A stretch of DNA of 64,000 bases, taken from assembly GCF_014638355.1 (NCBI RefSeq), contig NZ_BMFK01000004.1, positions 124,001-188,000 of the forward strand. The letters run 5' to 3'. The DNA comes from Priestia taiwanensis (GTDB taxonomy: Bacteria > Bacillota > Bacilli > Bacillales > Bacillaceae_G). The notes beneath the pieces were generated by a model. That model ran no database searches and was not told the origin of the DNA. It was given only the letters and a program-made list of their open reading frames with translations. Within the stretch, counting starts at the first letter, position 1, and the number at the start of each line of letters is the position of its first letter. Positions 24,073 to 36,899 of this stretch are shown here, piece by piece. Both the position numbers and the translations under genes were made by a program.

Positions 24073-25240
24073 ATTCTTCCTTCTCCTTTCTGTCTGATGT
24101 CCTCATTTTATAATAGTAATGGAGAATTAATGAATCATTTCTCGATTCTAAGCGTACTTCAACATACTTTGCTTCTTCAAATTCTCCTGGATTTTCTAAA
24201 TACCATAAAAAACCTGCTTCATACATTTCTTCACTTTTAAATATAAGCTCCTTCAAATGCCAATATACTTTTGAACCGTATATTGGGCTTCTATCATCTG
24301 TTCTCGAAGAAGCTCTAGTTAATCTTCCTTCACGAAATACAAATCTAAAAACCCAGCCATTTGCAAAGATTGTATCTGCACAAGTTTGCGAAATATCCTG
24401 ATAAAGCACAGATTTTATCTGCTGTACATAATCTTCTTCACATGGTAAGCCTTTGTTCTCTAAAAATTCTCTTATATCATTCTCAGTATTTTCCGGAACA
24501 CGTGCATTTAAAATATCTTCAGCTTCGGAACTTAACTCCTTAAATAAAGTAGAGATTATTCTTTTGGATACTTCTTCGTTAAGCCCTATGACATTTAAAT
24601 TCAAGGATTCAAACGGACTAATTACTCCATCTCTCTGAGATGCACCATTTAACAAATCCTTCAATTTTACAAGTACATCAGATGGATCCTCTTCAAAAGA
24701 TTCAAGTGAATTTTGATTAAATCTAATTATAACTAAATTATGTTCTAAATCGATCGTAATAGCTGAGAAAAAATAACAGTTTTCAGAATTCGATTCCACA
24801 TCTCCAATCTTAATTAAAAAATTTATACTCTTAAGGCAATCATCAATTACCTCTATCCGAGTAGTACATAATAAATACCTCTCACTCCCAAGATTATCAG
24901 TAAGTGGTTTATTGAAATTAAGTGCTGGATGCATTTCTAAAAAATATATAACATCTTCTAATGATGTATTACTATTAAATATACAATCTTCATTTTTATA
25001 CACATAGTGCCAATTATTAATTGAATAAAATAATTGTTGGTACATAAATTCATCAAAGCTTGTATCAGAAAATTTTTCTTGAGATTCCAATTCTTCTGTA
25101 ATTATATTCTGAATAGGTGTATATCTATCTTGTCCCGTTTCTGGAACAATACGTACAGAGCGCCTGTGAACCTTATGAAGTCGAAAGAAATCTTCAAAGT
25201 CCTTTTTATAAATATTTCTAAGTGTATTATGAGTTAACAA
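24041..25240 (-). CDS. Large protein of unknown function (first gene of the unknown operon)
   Basis: The 399-residue protein starts with TTG after GGGGGAG. It appears soluble, acidic and mixed alpha/beta, with strands such as YFFSAITIDLEHNLVIIRFN near 155-174. No P-loop, nuclease or polymerase motif could be found. It opens a tightly packed operon whose following gene overlaps it, so the three products probably act together. Its position next to the ssrA-side end of a Tn7-like element, where defence genes often reside, suggests but does not prove an antiphage or toxin-antitoxin-like role. Confidence 0.78.
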   Translation of the reverse strand: MLTHNTLRNIYKKDFEDFFRLHKVHRRSVRIVPETGQDRYTPIQNIITEELESQEKFSDTSFDEFMYQQLFYSINNWHYVYKNEDCIFNSNTSLEDVIYFLEMHPALNFNKPLTDNLGSERYLLCTTRIEVIDDCLKSINFLIKIGDVESNSENCYFFSAITIDLEHNLVIIRFNQNSLESFEEDPSDVLVKLKDLLNGASQRDGVISPFESLNLNVIGLNEEVSKRIISTLFKELSSEAEDILNARVPENTENDIREFLENKGLPCEEDYVQQIKSVLYQDISQTCADTIFANGWVFRFVFREGRLTRASSRTDDRSPIYGSKVYWHLKELIFKSEEMYEAGFLWYLENPGEFEEAKYVEVRLESRNDSLILHYYYKMRTSDRKEKEEFVLRKINSYF

Positions 25241-25437
25241 ATCTAATCTCCCCCAAAGATATTAATTCGAAAAACTTTTATATTATCAATATTACAATAA
25301 ATAACTAAATTAAGCATATTTAACTAATTATATTTTAACTAAAAATCACTAGTTTTTTCTTTATACTAAAAAACCCCTTCACTTTATCCAAAGCTACGTT
25401 ATCTTATGTTAAGCTACAATTTTAACTTTCTCCTTAA

Positions 25438-25473
25438 AAAATAAAGCATGACCTAATGGCCATGCTTTATTTT
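25438..25473. terminator. Bidirectional terminator inside the right end region
   Basis: AAAATAAAGCATG pairs with CATGCTTTATTTT (13 bp, 10-nt loop), with T-runs on both strands. It stands between the element right end and the three-gene operon and would stop transcription entering from the ssrA side. Confidence 0.82.
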
Positions 25474-25516
25474 CATTTCATATGGTTACTCGAGATATAA
25501 AATAAAATTATAATAA

Positions 25517-25588
25517 CGGAAGCATAAATTTGCCAAACATAAAAAGAACCATAACCTTGCCATTTGGCAAATTTATGGTTCAAATCAC
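25517..25588 (+). repeat. Internal right-end-like module
   Basis: It holds two directly repeated site-like segments (GGAAGCATAAATTTGCC and AAGAACCATAACCTTGCC) and an inverted terminal-like segment ending AAATCACA at 25588. This is the same design as the true right end and as 6907-6970. Bases after 25588 do not match the ACACA duplication, so this is not the active boundary. It may add transposase-binding sites or be a captured older end. Confidence 0.62.
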
Positions 25589-25679
25589 AATTTTGCTAGA
25601 AAAAATAAACTACTTGTATTTAACATAGGTAACCAATTTATTCTCTTAAAAATAGCTATTTTTTTGTTTTTGTACATTA

Positions 25680-25753
25680 TTCAAGCATAAATTTTCACCA
25701 AGTATTTTCAAGCATAAGCTTTCATTTTAGGAAAACATATGGTTGAAGTCACA
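25680..25753 (-). repeat. Right end: terminal repeat and candidate TnsB sites
   Basis: The terminal 17 bp (25737-25753) are the exact complement of the left terminus. Two direct TTCAAGCATAA sites lie inward at 25680 and 25707, about 27 bp apart, on the opposite strand from the terminal site. The end stops 5 bp of target duplication plus 26 bp short of the mature tmRNA 3' end. Confidence 0.8.
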
Positions 25754-25758
25754 ACACA
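25754..25758. repeat. Right copy of the 5-bp target site duplication (ACACA)
   Basis: It directly follows the element terminus and equals the left flank at 6968-6972. Confidence 0.88.
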
Positions 25759-25762
25759 AATA

Positions 25763-25790
25763 AAAAAACCACCAAATATGTATTTGGTGG
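25763..25790 (-). terminator. ssrA terminator, preserved by the insertion
   Basis: On the minus strand, CCACCAAATA and TATTTGGTGG form a stem that includes the tmRNA CCA end, followed by seven T. The transposon inserted just beyond it, leaving ssrA expression intact. Confidence 0.85.
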
Positions 25791-26140
25791 AGACGGTGGG
25801 AGTCGAACCCACGTCCAAAAGTATCGGCACTTAAGCTTCTACGAGCGTAGTCGATTTATTTGAGTTTCGCTAACGTATATGCCAACCGACGGGCGTCCAC
25901 GTAGCTAGTCTGATTAATCTCTTCCTTCGCCCTCAGACGGCGAACTCCAGCGTAGCCCACTAATAAGTGAACCTCTCTAAACTAACCACATGGGCGATGG
26001 GTAGGAGAGGCCTTTAGCATTAAGCTGCTAAAGCGAAATTGTTTTGTTTGCCAGTTATAGGCTTTGACGTTTTAACGAGGCCGATCCCCTCGACTCGCGA
26101 CTTAAGCTCGAACTACCCCTGTCGAATCCGTAACGTCCCC
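25785..26140 (-). ncRNA. ssrA: Transfer-messenger RNA
   Basis: The 5' end GGGGACGTTACGGATTCGAC and the 3' end with the T-arm GGTTCGACTCCC and encoded CCA are the tRNA-Ala-like halves of tmRNA. The RNA is 356 nt long. The tag frame at 26052-26020 reads GKQNNFALAA followed by TAA, ending in the LAA degradation signal. With SmpB it rescues stalled ribosomes. A -35 TTGAAC (26171-26176) and a -10 TATCTT (26147-26152) with 18-bp spacing precede it. Its 3' end is the apparent attachment site of the Tn7-like element. Confidence 0.97.
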
Positions 26141-26319
26141 ATATATAAGATATGTGACACTTACGAGAGTGTTCAATGCTTGTTTCATTTCATACTGGCA
26201 ACTTATTCTATTATAACACATGTTCGTTATGCATTCTATACTTTGTTCGTAGCTTGTTGCTGACTACATTTCTTATTATAGCATAACTTCCAAAACAAAC
26301 AATTGTAAGTTATTGTAAA

Positions 26320-26787
26320 TTATATTTTTTGACGATCGCGGAATGCGCGCTCAATTTCACGTTTTGCTTCTTTTCGCTTTAAGTCTTCACGCTTGTCGTA
26401 GTTTTTCTTCCCTTTACCAAGACCAACTAATAACTTGGCAAAACCATTCTTTAAGTAGATCTTTAATGGAATAATCGCATAACCTGTTTCTTTCGAATAA
26501 CCCATTAATTCAAGAATTTGTTTCTTATGTAGTAACAATTTACGAGAACGTAATGGATCGTGATTATAGCGATTCCCTTGCTCATATGGACTAATATGTA
26601 AGCCTAATAACCATAGTTCACCGTTTTTGACTTGCGCATAAGAATCCTGTAAGTTCACACGACCTGCACGTAAGCTCTTAATTTCTGTACCTTGAAGTAC
26701 CATACCGGCTTCGTACGTTTCTTCAATAAAATAATCGTGATGTGCTTTCTTATTTTGGGCAAGAACTTTTCCTTCTCCTTTTGGCAT
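26320..26787 (-). CDS. smpB: SmpB, tmRNA-binding protein
   Basis: The 155-residue protein has the SmpB core ([38 protein letters not shown]) and the basic C-terminal tail ([20 protein letters not shown]) that mimics an mRNA in the ribosome channel. It binds tmRNA and delivers it to stalled ribosomes. It lies directly upstream of ssrA on the same strand, as in other Bacilli. The ribosome binding site is AGGGGGAAATGAG. Confidence 0.97.
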   Translation of the reverse strand: MPKGEGKVLAQNKKAHHDYFIEETYEAGMVLQGTEIKSLRAGRVNLQDSYAQVKNGELWLLGLHISPYEQGNRYNHDPLRSRKLLLHKKQILELMGYSKETGYAIIPLKIYLKNGFAKLLVGLGKGKKNYDKREDLKRKEAKREIERAFRDRQKI

Positions 26788-26861
26788 CTCATTTCCCCCT
26801 TTCTCTGTTTGTATTATTGTAGCAAAATACGGTAAAAGAATCTACATAGCTTATAGTTAAA

Positions 26862-26895
26862 AAGTAGGCTTCAGTTAGATAACCGAAACCTACTT
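26862..26895 (-). terminator. Terminator after rnr
   Basis: AAGTAGGCTTCAGTT pairs with AACCGAAACCTACTT with few mismatches (4-nt loop), and a T-run follows on the minus strand, 9 bp after the rnr stop. Confidence 0.82.
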
Positions 26896-26904
26896 GTATT
26901 ATCT

Positions 26905-29421
26905 TTATTTACGCTTTTTCTTTTTCTTCTTGAAGCCTGGGACACTTTCAAAGAAACCTTTTTTCTTCTTATCTGTTCCTGGCTTTCCACTTCCGCTTCT
27001 GCGTGCTTTAGCTTCTTGACCTTGTGTGCCTCTTCCGCCTTCACGTGGTTTTAACTCTCTTCCTTGAGCTTCGCTTCCACCTTCAGCTTGCTTCGCACCT
27101 CTACCACGAGATCCTCGGTCGCCTCCACGTACTCTTGACTCTTGGCCTTGAGAACTACGTCCGCCTCTACTTCGACTACCACGGCCACTTGAACGCTCAT
27201 TCTCGCGATCTCCACGTTTCTTACGTCCACCTCTTGAGCTATCAATTACAACTGGACGATCTCTTCGCTCACGACGTGGCGAACCTTTCATACCGACAAT
27301 TTCAAAATCGATTGCACGCTCGTCTTTATTAACGTTCACGACACGAATCTTGATTTCATCACCAATACGGAAGACGTTACCTGTACGCTCTCCAATCATG
27401 GCATACTGACGCTCATCATAACGATAGTAATCGTCTGTTAAGTAGCTTACATGTACAAGACCTTCAATTGTATTTGGTAATTCAACAAACATACCAAAAT
27501 TCGTTACAGAACTAATAATACCTTCGAACTCTTCACCAATCTTATCAAGCATGTATTCTGCTTTCTTCAAGTCATCTGTCTCACGCTCTGCATCTACAGC
27601 ACGGCGCTCCATGCTAGAAGAGTGATCAGCAATTTGTTGAAGCTTATCTTTCCATTTCGCCTTGGTTCCTTCATCTACTTTTCCTTCGATTAAATACGTA
27701 CGAATTAATCTGTGGACAATTAAATCTGGATAACGGCGAATCGGTGATGTGAAATGTGTATAGAATTGTGTGGATAACCCAAAATGTCCAATACTTTCTG
27801 CATCATACTTCGCTTGTCGCATTGAGCGTAGTAATACAGTAGAAATAACCGCCTCTTCCGGCTGCCCTTTCACCATATCAAGCACTTGTTGCAGTGAATG
27901 CGGGTGAATATCGTTCGCTGAACCTTTTACGACATATCCAAAGTTTGTAATGAACTCGAAGAAACGTTCTAACTTCTCTTCTTTCGGGTCTTCATGGATA
28001 CGGTACATAAACGGTACATTCATCCAGTGGAAATGTTCTGCCACTGTTTCATTCGCTGCAAGCATGAACTCTTCAATTAAACGCTCTGCTACAGAACGTT
28101 CACGCAAGGCGATATCCACAGGCTTTCCATCTTCATCCACAATTACTTTTGCTTCTGAGAAATCAAAGTCGATTGCACCACGGTTCATACGTTTGTTACG
28201 TAAGACACTCGCTAGCTCTGCCATCAACTCAAACATTGGCACAAGTGACTCATAACGCTTCATTAGCGCTTCATCTTTGTCTTCTAAAATCTTATTCACA
28301 TCAGTATACGTCATTCGTTCTGTCGTTTTAATGATACTTTCGAAAATCTCATGACTCACGACTTCACCTTGTGGATTAAATTCCATCTCACAAGAAAGGG
28401 TGAAACGATTCACTTGTGGATTAAGGGAACAAATACCGTTCGACAAACGATGTGGAATCATCGGAATTACGCGATCAACTAAGTAAATACTCGTTCCACG
28501 GTCTGCCGCCTCTACATCAATTGATGAACCTTCTTTTACATAATGTGTTACATCTGCGATATGAACACCTAGCTTATAATTACCATTCGCTAATTTCGTA
28601 ACTGTAACTGCATCATCTAAGTCTTTCGCATCTGCACCATCAATCGTGACGATAACTTGATCACGAAGGTCACGACGTTTCCCAATATCTGCTTCATTAA
28701 TTTCTTCTGGTACATCATTTGCTTGTTCTAACACTTCAACTGGGAATGCTTGCGGCAAGCCATGCTTGTGGATAACGGATAAAATATCAACACCTGGATC
28801 ATTTTTGTGACCTAAAATGTTAATAACTTCTCCCTCTGCACTCAACCGTCCTTCCGGGAAGCTTGTAATTTTCACAACTACTTTATGTCCATCCACAGCT
28901 CCCATTGATACCTTCTTAGGAATAAAGATGTCGCTGATAATACGTTTATCATCAGGAGTAACAAATCCGAAGCCTTTCGATGGGGAATATGTGCCGACGA
29001 TTTCTGTCGTTCCGCGCTCAATAATACGGACAATCGTACCTTCTCTTCGTGAGCCAGAAGATTCTTCACTTACACGTACAAGAACGATATCTCCATGCAG
29101 GGCACCATTTAATTCATTTGGTGGAATGAAAATATCTTCTGCTCCTTGCTCATCTAATACAACGAATGCGAATCCTTTCGCATGACCTGTTACTTTTCCA
29201 CGCAGTAAATTCATTTTCTCTGGTAGACCATATCGATTACTTCTCGTACGTACGACTAATCCTTGGTCCTCCATTGTAATTAATGCTTTTACAAAAGCCT
29301 TGAAGTCAGCAGCCTCTTCAATGCCAAACGCTTCTTCAAGCTCTTGTACCGTTAATGGTTTATATGCCTCTTCTTTCATAAAGGCTAATAATTTGTCTAT
29401 ATTTTGTTGGATGTTGTCCAT
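26905..29421 (-). CDS. rnr: Ribonuclease R
   Basis: The 838-residue protein has an N-terminal helix-turn-helix (1-65), two cold-shock domains, the RNB catalytic domain with the Asp cluster [12 protein letters not shown] near 258-269, and an S1 domain (about 630-715). It is a 3'-5' exoribonuclease that degrades structured RNA and defective mRNA in trans-translation, in line with its place beside smpB-ssrA. The tail beyond about 715 is unusual: over 110 residues rich in Arg, Gly, Ser and Gln (RGG-like), ending in a poly-Lys block. That makes it longer than B. subtilis RNase R (about 780). Confidence 0.96.
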   Translation of the reverse strand: MDNIQQNIDKLLAFMKEEAYKPLTVQELEEAFGIEEAADFKAFVKALITMEDQGLVVRTRSNRYGLPEKMNLLRGKVTGHAKGFAFVVLDEQGAEDIFIPPNELNGALHGDIVLVRVSEESSGSRREGTIVRIIERGTTEIVGTYSPSKGFGFVTPDDKRIISDIFIPKKVSMGAVDGHKVVVKITSFPEGRLSAEGEVINILGHKNDPGVDILSVIHKHGLPQAFPVEVLEQANDVPEEINEADIGKRRDLRDQVIVTIDGADAKDLDDAVTVTKLANGNYKLGVHIADVTHYVKEGSSIDVEAADRGTSIYLVDRVIPMIPHRLSNGICSLNPQVNRFTLSCEMEFNPQGEVVSHEIFESIIKTTERMTYTDVNKILEDKDEALMKRYESLVPMFELMAELASVLRNKRMNRGAIDFDFSEAKVIVDEDGKPVDIALRERSVAERLIEEFMLAANETVAEHFHWMNVPFMYRIHEDPKEEKLERFFEFITNFGYVVKGSANDIHPHSLQQVLDMVKGQPEEAVISTVLLRSMRQAKYDAESIGHFGLSTQFYTHFTSPIRRYPDLIVHRLIRTYLIEGKVDEGTKAKWKDKLQQIADHSSSMERRAVDAERETDDLKKAEYMLDKIGEEFEGIISSVTNFGMFVELPNTIEGLVHVSYLTDDYYRYDERQYAMIGERTGNVFRIGDEIKIRVVNVNKDERAIDFEIVGMKGSPRRERRDRPVVIDSSRGGRKKRGDRENERSSGRGSRSRGGRSSQGQESRVRGGDRGSRGRGAKQAEGGSEAQGRELKPREGGRGTQGQEAKARRSGSGKPGTDKKKKGFFESVPGFKKKKKKRK

Positions 29422-29452
29422 TACAGACCTCCTTCTCTCTATACTACTAGCT

Positions 29453-30187
29453 TTACCAATCTAACGTTTCTAAAAACGCATAAATATCTTCATGTAGTTG
29501 TTCTTTTTCTTTATCTAATGTAATAACATGTGATGATTCTTCATACCACTTCAGCTTCTTATCATCCGTTTCTACATTATTATAAATAATATTCGCACTG
29601 TCTGTGTTAATCATATTATCGTGACGTGCTTGCACAACAAATGTTGGTGTATAAATCATATCAATTGAATTACGTACATCCGCAATTAATGCTTGTAATT
29701 CTTTCAACGTACCCATTGGTTCAAATGCCGAAATTTCTTGTTCAATTACTTCTGGTGATTTCCCTTCACGCTTTTTGAATTCACGTGCGTAGTCTAATAC
29801 ACCTTGATACATGATTTCCTCGCTCTTTATGTACATTGGTGCACACATTGGTACAATTCCCATTACAGGCATTGTATATCCTAGTTTAAGTGAGAATACG
29901 CCACCAAGTGACAATCCTACAACAGCAATTTTGTCATGTCCTTTTTCTTTTAAGAAGTTGTATCCATCTACTACATCTTGCCACCAATCAGCTGGACCTG
30001 AATGTACTAACTCTTCCGGCGGTACACCATGTCCTTTATAATGAGGGGCATGGCATGTATAGCCACGCTTTTCTAAATAACGGCCAATCATACGCACATC
30101 CGCTGAACTTCCTGTGAAGCCATGTAATAATAATACTGCCTTGTCTCCACCTTCAAATGTGAATGGTTTTGGTAATGCTATTTTCAT
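29453..30187 (-). CDS. est: Carboxylesterase, YvaK/Est30-like
   Basis: The 244-residue alpha/beta-hydrolase has nucleophile motif GLSLGG (Ser near 94), a catalytic Asp in ARHDNMI and His in SSHVITLD, plus the oxyanion [12 protein letters not shown] segment. It hydrolyses short-chain esters. It sits between secG and rnr, as in B. subtilis (yvaK). The physiological substrate is unknown. Confidence 0.93.
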   Translation of the reverse strand: MKIALPKPFTFEGGDKAVLLLHGFTGSSADVRMIGRYLEKRGYTCHAPHYKGHGVPPEELVHSGPADWWQDVVDGYNFLKEKGHDKIAVVGLSLGGVFSLKLGYTMPVMGIVPMCAPMYIKSEEIMYQGVLDYAREFKKREGKSPEVIEQEISAFEPMGTLKELQALIADVRNSIDMIYTPTFVVQARHDNMINTDSANIIYNNVETDDKKLKWYEESSHVITLDKEKEQLHEDIYAFLETLDW

Positions 30188-30331
30188 TTGCTAAGCCACT
30201 CCTTTTTCTACGTTGTTTATATTGTAACGAAAGAATATATAGAAACCAACTAACCTGTTTATAAATACAATTGGCATATGGAAAAGAATGAACGATTATT
30301 CCACAACTTCCCTATTCGCATGGTATAAGAA

Positions 30332-30357
30332 AAACCGTCCGTAATTACGGACGGTTT
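30332..30357. terminator. Terminator after secG
   Basis: AAACCGTCCGTAA and TTACGGACGGTTT form a perfect 26-bp palindrome with flanking A and T. It is 5 bp from the secG stop. Confidence 0.88.
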
Positions 30358-30362
30358 CCTTA

Positions 30363-30596
30363 TTATACTTGAAGATACGTCACTAATATTGTTAATACAA
30401 AGAATAGTACCGCACAAACAATTGTTAAACGGTGTAATACAGCATCCACACCACGTGCTTTTTGCTTACCGAATAATTGCTCTGCTCCACCTGAGATCGC
30501 ACCAGATAAGCCTGTGCTCTTACTAGATTGAAGCAATACTAGTAGAATCATTGCAATACTTACAATGATTAATAAAACCGTTGCAGCTGTATGCAT
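30363..30596 (-). CDS. secG: SecG, preprotein translocase subunit
   Basis: The ATG at 30596 is preferred over a GTG three bases earlier because it has AGGAGG at 8 nt and matches the SecG start ([20 protein letters not shown]). The 77-residue protein has two membrane helices (about 3-23 and 52-74) joined by the conserved [21 protein letters not shown] loop region. It associates with SecYE and assists protein export. Confidence 0.95.
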   Translation of the reverse strand: MHTAATVLLIIVSIAMILLVLLQSSKSTGLSGAISGGAEQLFGKQKARGVDAVLHRLTIVCAVLFFVLTILVTYLQV

Positions 30597-30677
30597 CACG
30601 TATTCCTCCTACACACTTATACATTACTTCCAATTTACCATAAATAAGTATGTACCACAAGTATAGGTTTTTGCCTC

Positions 30678-31415
30678 TTACTGTTTGCGAAGGAGTCCTC
30701 GTTCTTCTAATACTTCTTGTAGATACATTCTACGCTCTACTGATAAGAAATCAGCCATACTTCCAGTCCATGTCATATCCTTTTGATTTGTAAGACGTGT
30801 CTTATAATATTCTCGCATCGTTTCATCGTATGCAGGTAGTGTTTGTGTATATTGTTCCCCGTCGTATGTATTTTCATGTAGAACAGCACTTACTGGTAAG
30901 CGTGGCTTCACTAATTGTTCTTCATCCGGCACACCAATTGTCATACCGAATAATGGTACTACTCTATCTGGAAGGTTTACTAATTGACTAATTTGTTGAG
31001 GGTTGTTGCGGACACCACCAATGTAGCAAATACCGTATCCTAATGATTCGGCCGCTAGTGCGATATTTTGTGAAAGTAATGTAACATCAATTGTTGTAAC
31101 AAGTAAGCTTTCCATCGTATCCGCTACTAATTCTTTGTCATGCATCGTTGCTGCGTGTGCCAAGCGCTTGAAATCTGCACAGCATAACAAGAAAGCACCA
31201 CACGTACTTACGTGCTTATTGCCTGAAAGCTCAGCTAGTTTCTCTTTTAACGCTTGATCTGTTACGTGAATGATTGAATATGCTTGCACAAAGTTAGACG
31301 AAGCCGCATGTTGCGCTGCATATACAATCTTCTCTACTGTTTCTTTCGGAATCATTTCCTCTTTATACTTGCGTACAGATGCATGATTCATCATTAAATT
31401 AATCGTTTCATTCAT
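30678..31415 (-). CDS. NADPH-dependent nitro/flavin reductase, NfrA/NfsA-like
   Basis: The 245-residue protein belongs to the nitroreductase superfamily of the Frp/NfsA type. It has the FMN-binding NHASVRKYKEEMIP start, the SSNFVQAYSIIHV and GYGICYIGGVRNNP segments, and the PLFGMTIGVP strand. It uses FMN and NAD(P)H to reduce nitro-aromatics, flavins or disulfides. It is probably monocistronic, with a GAGGTG ribosome binding site. Confidence 0.9.
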   Translation of the reverse strand: MNETINLMMNHASVRKYKEEMIPKETVEKIVYAAQHAASSNFVQAYSIIHVTDQALKEKLAELSGNKHVSTCGAFLLCCADFKRLAHAATMHDKELVADTMESLLVTTIDVTLLSQNIALAAESLGYGICYIGGVRNNPQQISQLVNLPDRVVPLFGMTIGVPDEEQLVKPRLPVSAVLHENTYDGEQYTQTLPAYDETMREYYKTRLTNQKDMTWTGSMADFLSVERRMYLQEVLEERGLLRKQ

Positions 31416-31536
31416 TCCTAATCACCTCTTCTTTATTATAATACAAATGTAAGTTCTCCACAGCATTTACCTAATTGTGGAGAACTTTGTGGATAAACGG
31501 CACGTATGTTCGCAAAGTTATTAACATGTGGATAAC

Positions 31537-31575
31537 AAAAAGGCCTCCTGTCCATGTGAACAAGAGACCTCTCTC
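31537..31575 (-). terminator. Terminator after eno
   Basis: On the minus strand, AGGTCTCTTGTTCA pairs imperfectly with GGACAGGAGGCCT, followed by TTTTTG. It is 38 bp beyond the eno stop and closes the glycolytic cluster. Confidence 0.8.
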
Positions 31576-31612
31576 ATATGACTGTTACTAGACAATCAAA
31601 TCGTATCTAAAC

Positions 31613-32917
<1,305 letters not shown>

Positions 32918-33047
32918 TTAAAATTATGTTTTTGGAATGTGGATTACACGTAAGAGTCGATAAGCCGAATTCGATAGCCGAATCCGCCTGTTAAGCCTAC
33001 CTAACTCTTCTTGCAACCTTTATTAGAATAACCTAGAAGGTTAATTC

Positions 33048-35352
<2,305 letters not shown>

Positions 35353-35375
35353 TTATGTTATCTAGAAATAGTTGC

Positions 35376-35451
35376 CCTTTGCTCATTTCCGTTCCCTACG
35401 CTCGAGTGATCAAGTCGAGTTGGGCCCATGCTTCGTAGGGAGTGGAAACGA
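35376..35451. other. Stem-forming spacer between pgk and tpiA
   Basis: TTTCCGTTCCCTACG near 35385 can pair with CGTAGGGAGTGGAAA near 35432, the only exceptions being two G-U type positions. The stem encloses a loop of roughly 30 nt. No T-run follows, so it is more likely an RNA-stability or processing element than a terminator. Confidence 0.55.
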
Positions 35452-35463
35452 CATCAATATGGC

Positions 35464-36648
35464 TTACTTATCGTTTAATACATCTACGCCAGGAAGAACT
35501 TTACCTTCCATGAACTCTAATGATGCACCGCCACCAGTAGAGATATGGCTCATCTTGTCAGCTAAACCGAATTTCTCCGCAGCTGCTGCTGAGTCACCGC
35601 CACCAATTACTGAATATGTATCTTCAGAATCAGCTAATGCTTGTGCTACTGCTTTCGTACCGTTAGCGAATTTGTCAATTTCAAATACGCCCATTGGTCC
35701 GTTCCATACAACTAACTTAGAAGACTTGATTACATCTGCATACACTGCAGCTGTTTTTGGTCCGATATCTAAGCCTTCCCAATCAGCTGGAATAGAATCG
35801 ATATCTACAGCTTTTGAGTTTGCATGTGCGCCGAAGTCATCTGCAACGATTACGTCGATTGGCATGTAGAATTTAACACCCTTCTCTTCTGCTTTCGCCA
35901 TGAATTCACGCGCTAAGTCTAACTTGTCATCTTCACATAAAGATTTTCCGATTTCGTGTCCTTGTGCTTTCACGAATGTGTAAGCAAGTCCACCACCGAT
36001 GATTAAGTTGTCAACCATTTCTAATAGGTTTTCAATTACACCGATTTTGTCTTTAACTTTTGCTCCACCAATGATAGCTGTGAATGGACGCTCTGGATTA
36101 GAAATCGCCTTGCCTAATACATCTAATTCTTTCTCCATTAATAAGCCAGATACAGCTGGAAGATGTTTCGCGATACCCGCTGTAGAAGCGTGCGCACGGT
36201 GAGCAGCACCGAATGCATCGTTCACAAATACGTCAGCTAATGCTGCGAATTCTTTTGCTAATGCATCGTCGTTTTTCTCTTCGCCTGCGTAGAAACGTAC
36301 GTTTTCAAGAACTAATACGTCACCTTCAGTCATTGTTGCGATTTCAGCTTGAACAGCTTCGCCATAAGCCTCATCTGTTTTCTTTACATCTTTACCAAGA
36401 AGCTCTCCTAAGCGAGCTGCTACAGCAGTTAGACGCATATCTTCGTTTACTTGGCCTTTTGGACGACCTAAGTGAGAAGCTAAGATTACTTTTGCACCTT
36501 GCTCCATTAAGAATTGAATTGTTGGAAGCGCTGCGCGAATACGAGTTTCGTCAGTGATCTTTCCATCTTTCATTGGTACGTTGAAGTCTACACGACAAAA
36601 GACGCGTTTACCTTTCACATCAATATCACGAATGCTTTTCTTGTTCAT
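35464..36648 (-). CDS. pgk: Phosphoglycerate kinase
   Basis: The 394-residue protein has the N-domain substrate site [16 protein letters not shown] and [10 protein letters not shown], the C-domain nucleotide site [10 protein letters not shown], and the [10 protein letters not shown] and STGGGASLE loops. It makes ATP from 1,3-bisphosphoglycerate. It follows gapA after a 520-bp spacer with repeated structured elements. The ribosome binding site is GGAGGTTATCTC. Confidence 0.98.
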   Translation of the reverse strand: MNKKSIRDIDVKGKRVFCRVDFNVPMKDGKITDETRIRAALPTIQFLMEQGAKVILASHLGRPKGQVNEDMRLTAVAARLGELLGKDVKKTDEAYGEAVQAEIATMTEGDVLVLENVRFYAGEEKNDDALAKEFAALADVFVNDAFGAAHRAHASTAGIAKHLPAVSGLLMEKELDVLGKAISNPERPFTAIIGGAKVKDKIGVIENLLEMVDNLIIGGGLAYTFVKAQGHEIGKSLCEDDKLDLAREFMAKAEEKGVKFYMPIDVIVADDFGAHANSKAVDIDSIPADWEGLDIGPKTAAVYADVIKSSKLVVWNGPMGVFEIDKFANGTKAVAQALADSEDTYSVIGGGDSAAAAEKFGLADKMSHISTGGGASLEFMEGKVLPGVDVLNDK

Positions 36649-36696
36649 TGAGATAACCTCCGTTTAGCATATGTCCGAATCATTTCTATATCTTCT

Positions 36697-36862
36697 AGCC
36701 TGTTTAGGGAATATCCCTATAGAACATATAAAAGTTTCGATTAATATAATAGCCATTTTTTCGAATACATCTAGTGTATTTCTATCTGTTACCTTCAGCC
36801 ATTCACTGGAAGGTATGGGTCACAAAAAAGTGTTGGGCTTTGACTACGATCGTGCATCCACT
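36697..36862 (-). repeat. Structured repeat unit A in the gapA-pgk spacer
   Basis: The unit begins (plus strand) with a 22-nt segment that also starts unit B and ends with a 54-nt segment (36809-36862) matching unit B at 49 of 54 positions. Read with the transcript, it begins AGTGGATGCACGATCG and ends with a small hairpin AGGGATATTCCCT. The middle differs between units. It may be a small RNA module or a mobile repeat. Confidence 0.72.
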
Positions 36863-36899
36863 TAGGTTCTGACATATCCATATGAATTATTCAACAACC

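Larger units (their letters stand above)
6973..25753. mobile_element. Complete Tn7-like transposon (18,781 bp) inserted downstream of ssrA, carrying arsenic resistance
   Basis: The termini are a perfect 17-bp inverted repeat, TGTGACTTCAACCATAT at 6973-6989 and its complement at 25737-25753. They start TGT and end ACA, as in Tn7-like elements, and are flanked by ACACA on both sides. Inside are the four transposition genes tniQ2, tnsAB, tnsC and tniQ1 near the left end, then arsenic-resistance cargo and a three-gene operon of unknown function. All genes point leftward, away from ssrA. The right end stops 26 bp plus the duplication from the tmRNA 3' end. No cas gene or CRISPR array is present. 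All parts look intact, so the element may be mobile. Confidence 0.93.

Noticed and set aside
6973-25588. Alternative transposon boundary ending at the inner TCACA (25588)
   Set aside because: The bases after 25588 (ATTTT) do not match the ACACA left flank, and the inner end shares only part of the 17-bp terminal repeat. 25753 satisfies both tests.
13449-25753. CRISPR array or cas genes inside the transposon
   Set aside because: No regularly spaced direct repeats and no Cas motifs were seen. The repeats present are operators, ends and terminators.
25785-26140. Disruption of ssrA by the transposon
   Set aside because: The tmRNA is complete, including CCA, and its terminator hairpin and T-run are retained between the gene and the insertion.
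27024-29185. Plus-strand and minus-strand frames overlapping rnr
   Set aside because: They are low-complexity or out-of-frame products of the RNase R gene. The Arg/Gly-rich tail codons make open frames on both strands.
36671-36865. 64-codon plus-strand frame in the gapA-pgk spacer
   Set aside because: It spans a duplicated structured element, lacks a ribosome binding site, and its twin repeat is not open in the same way.
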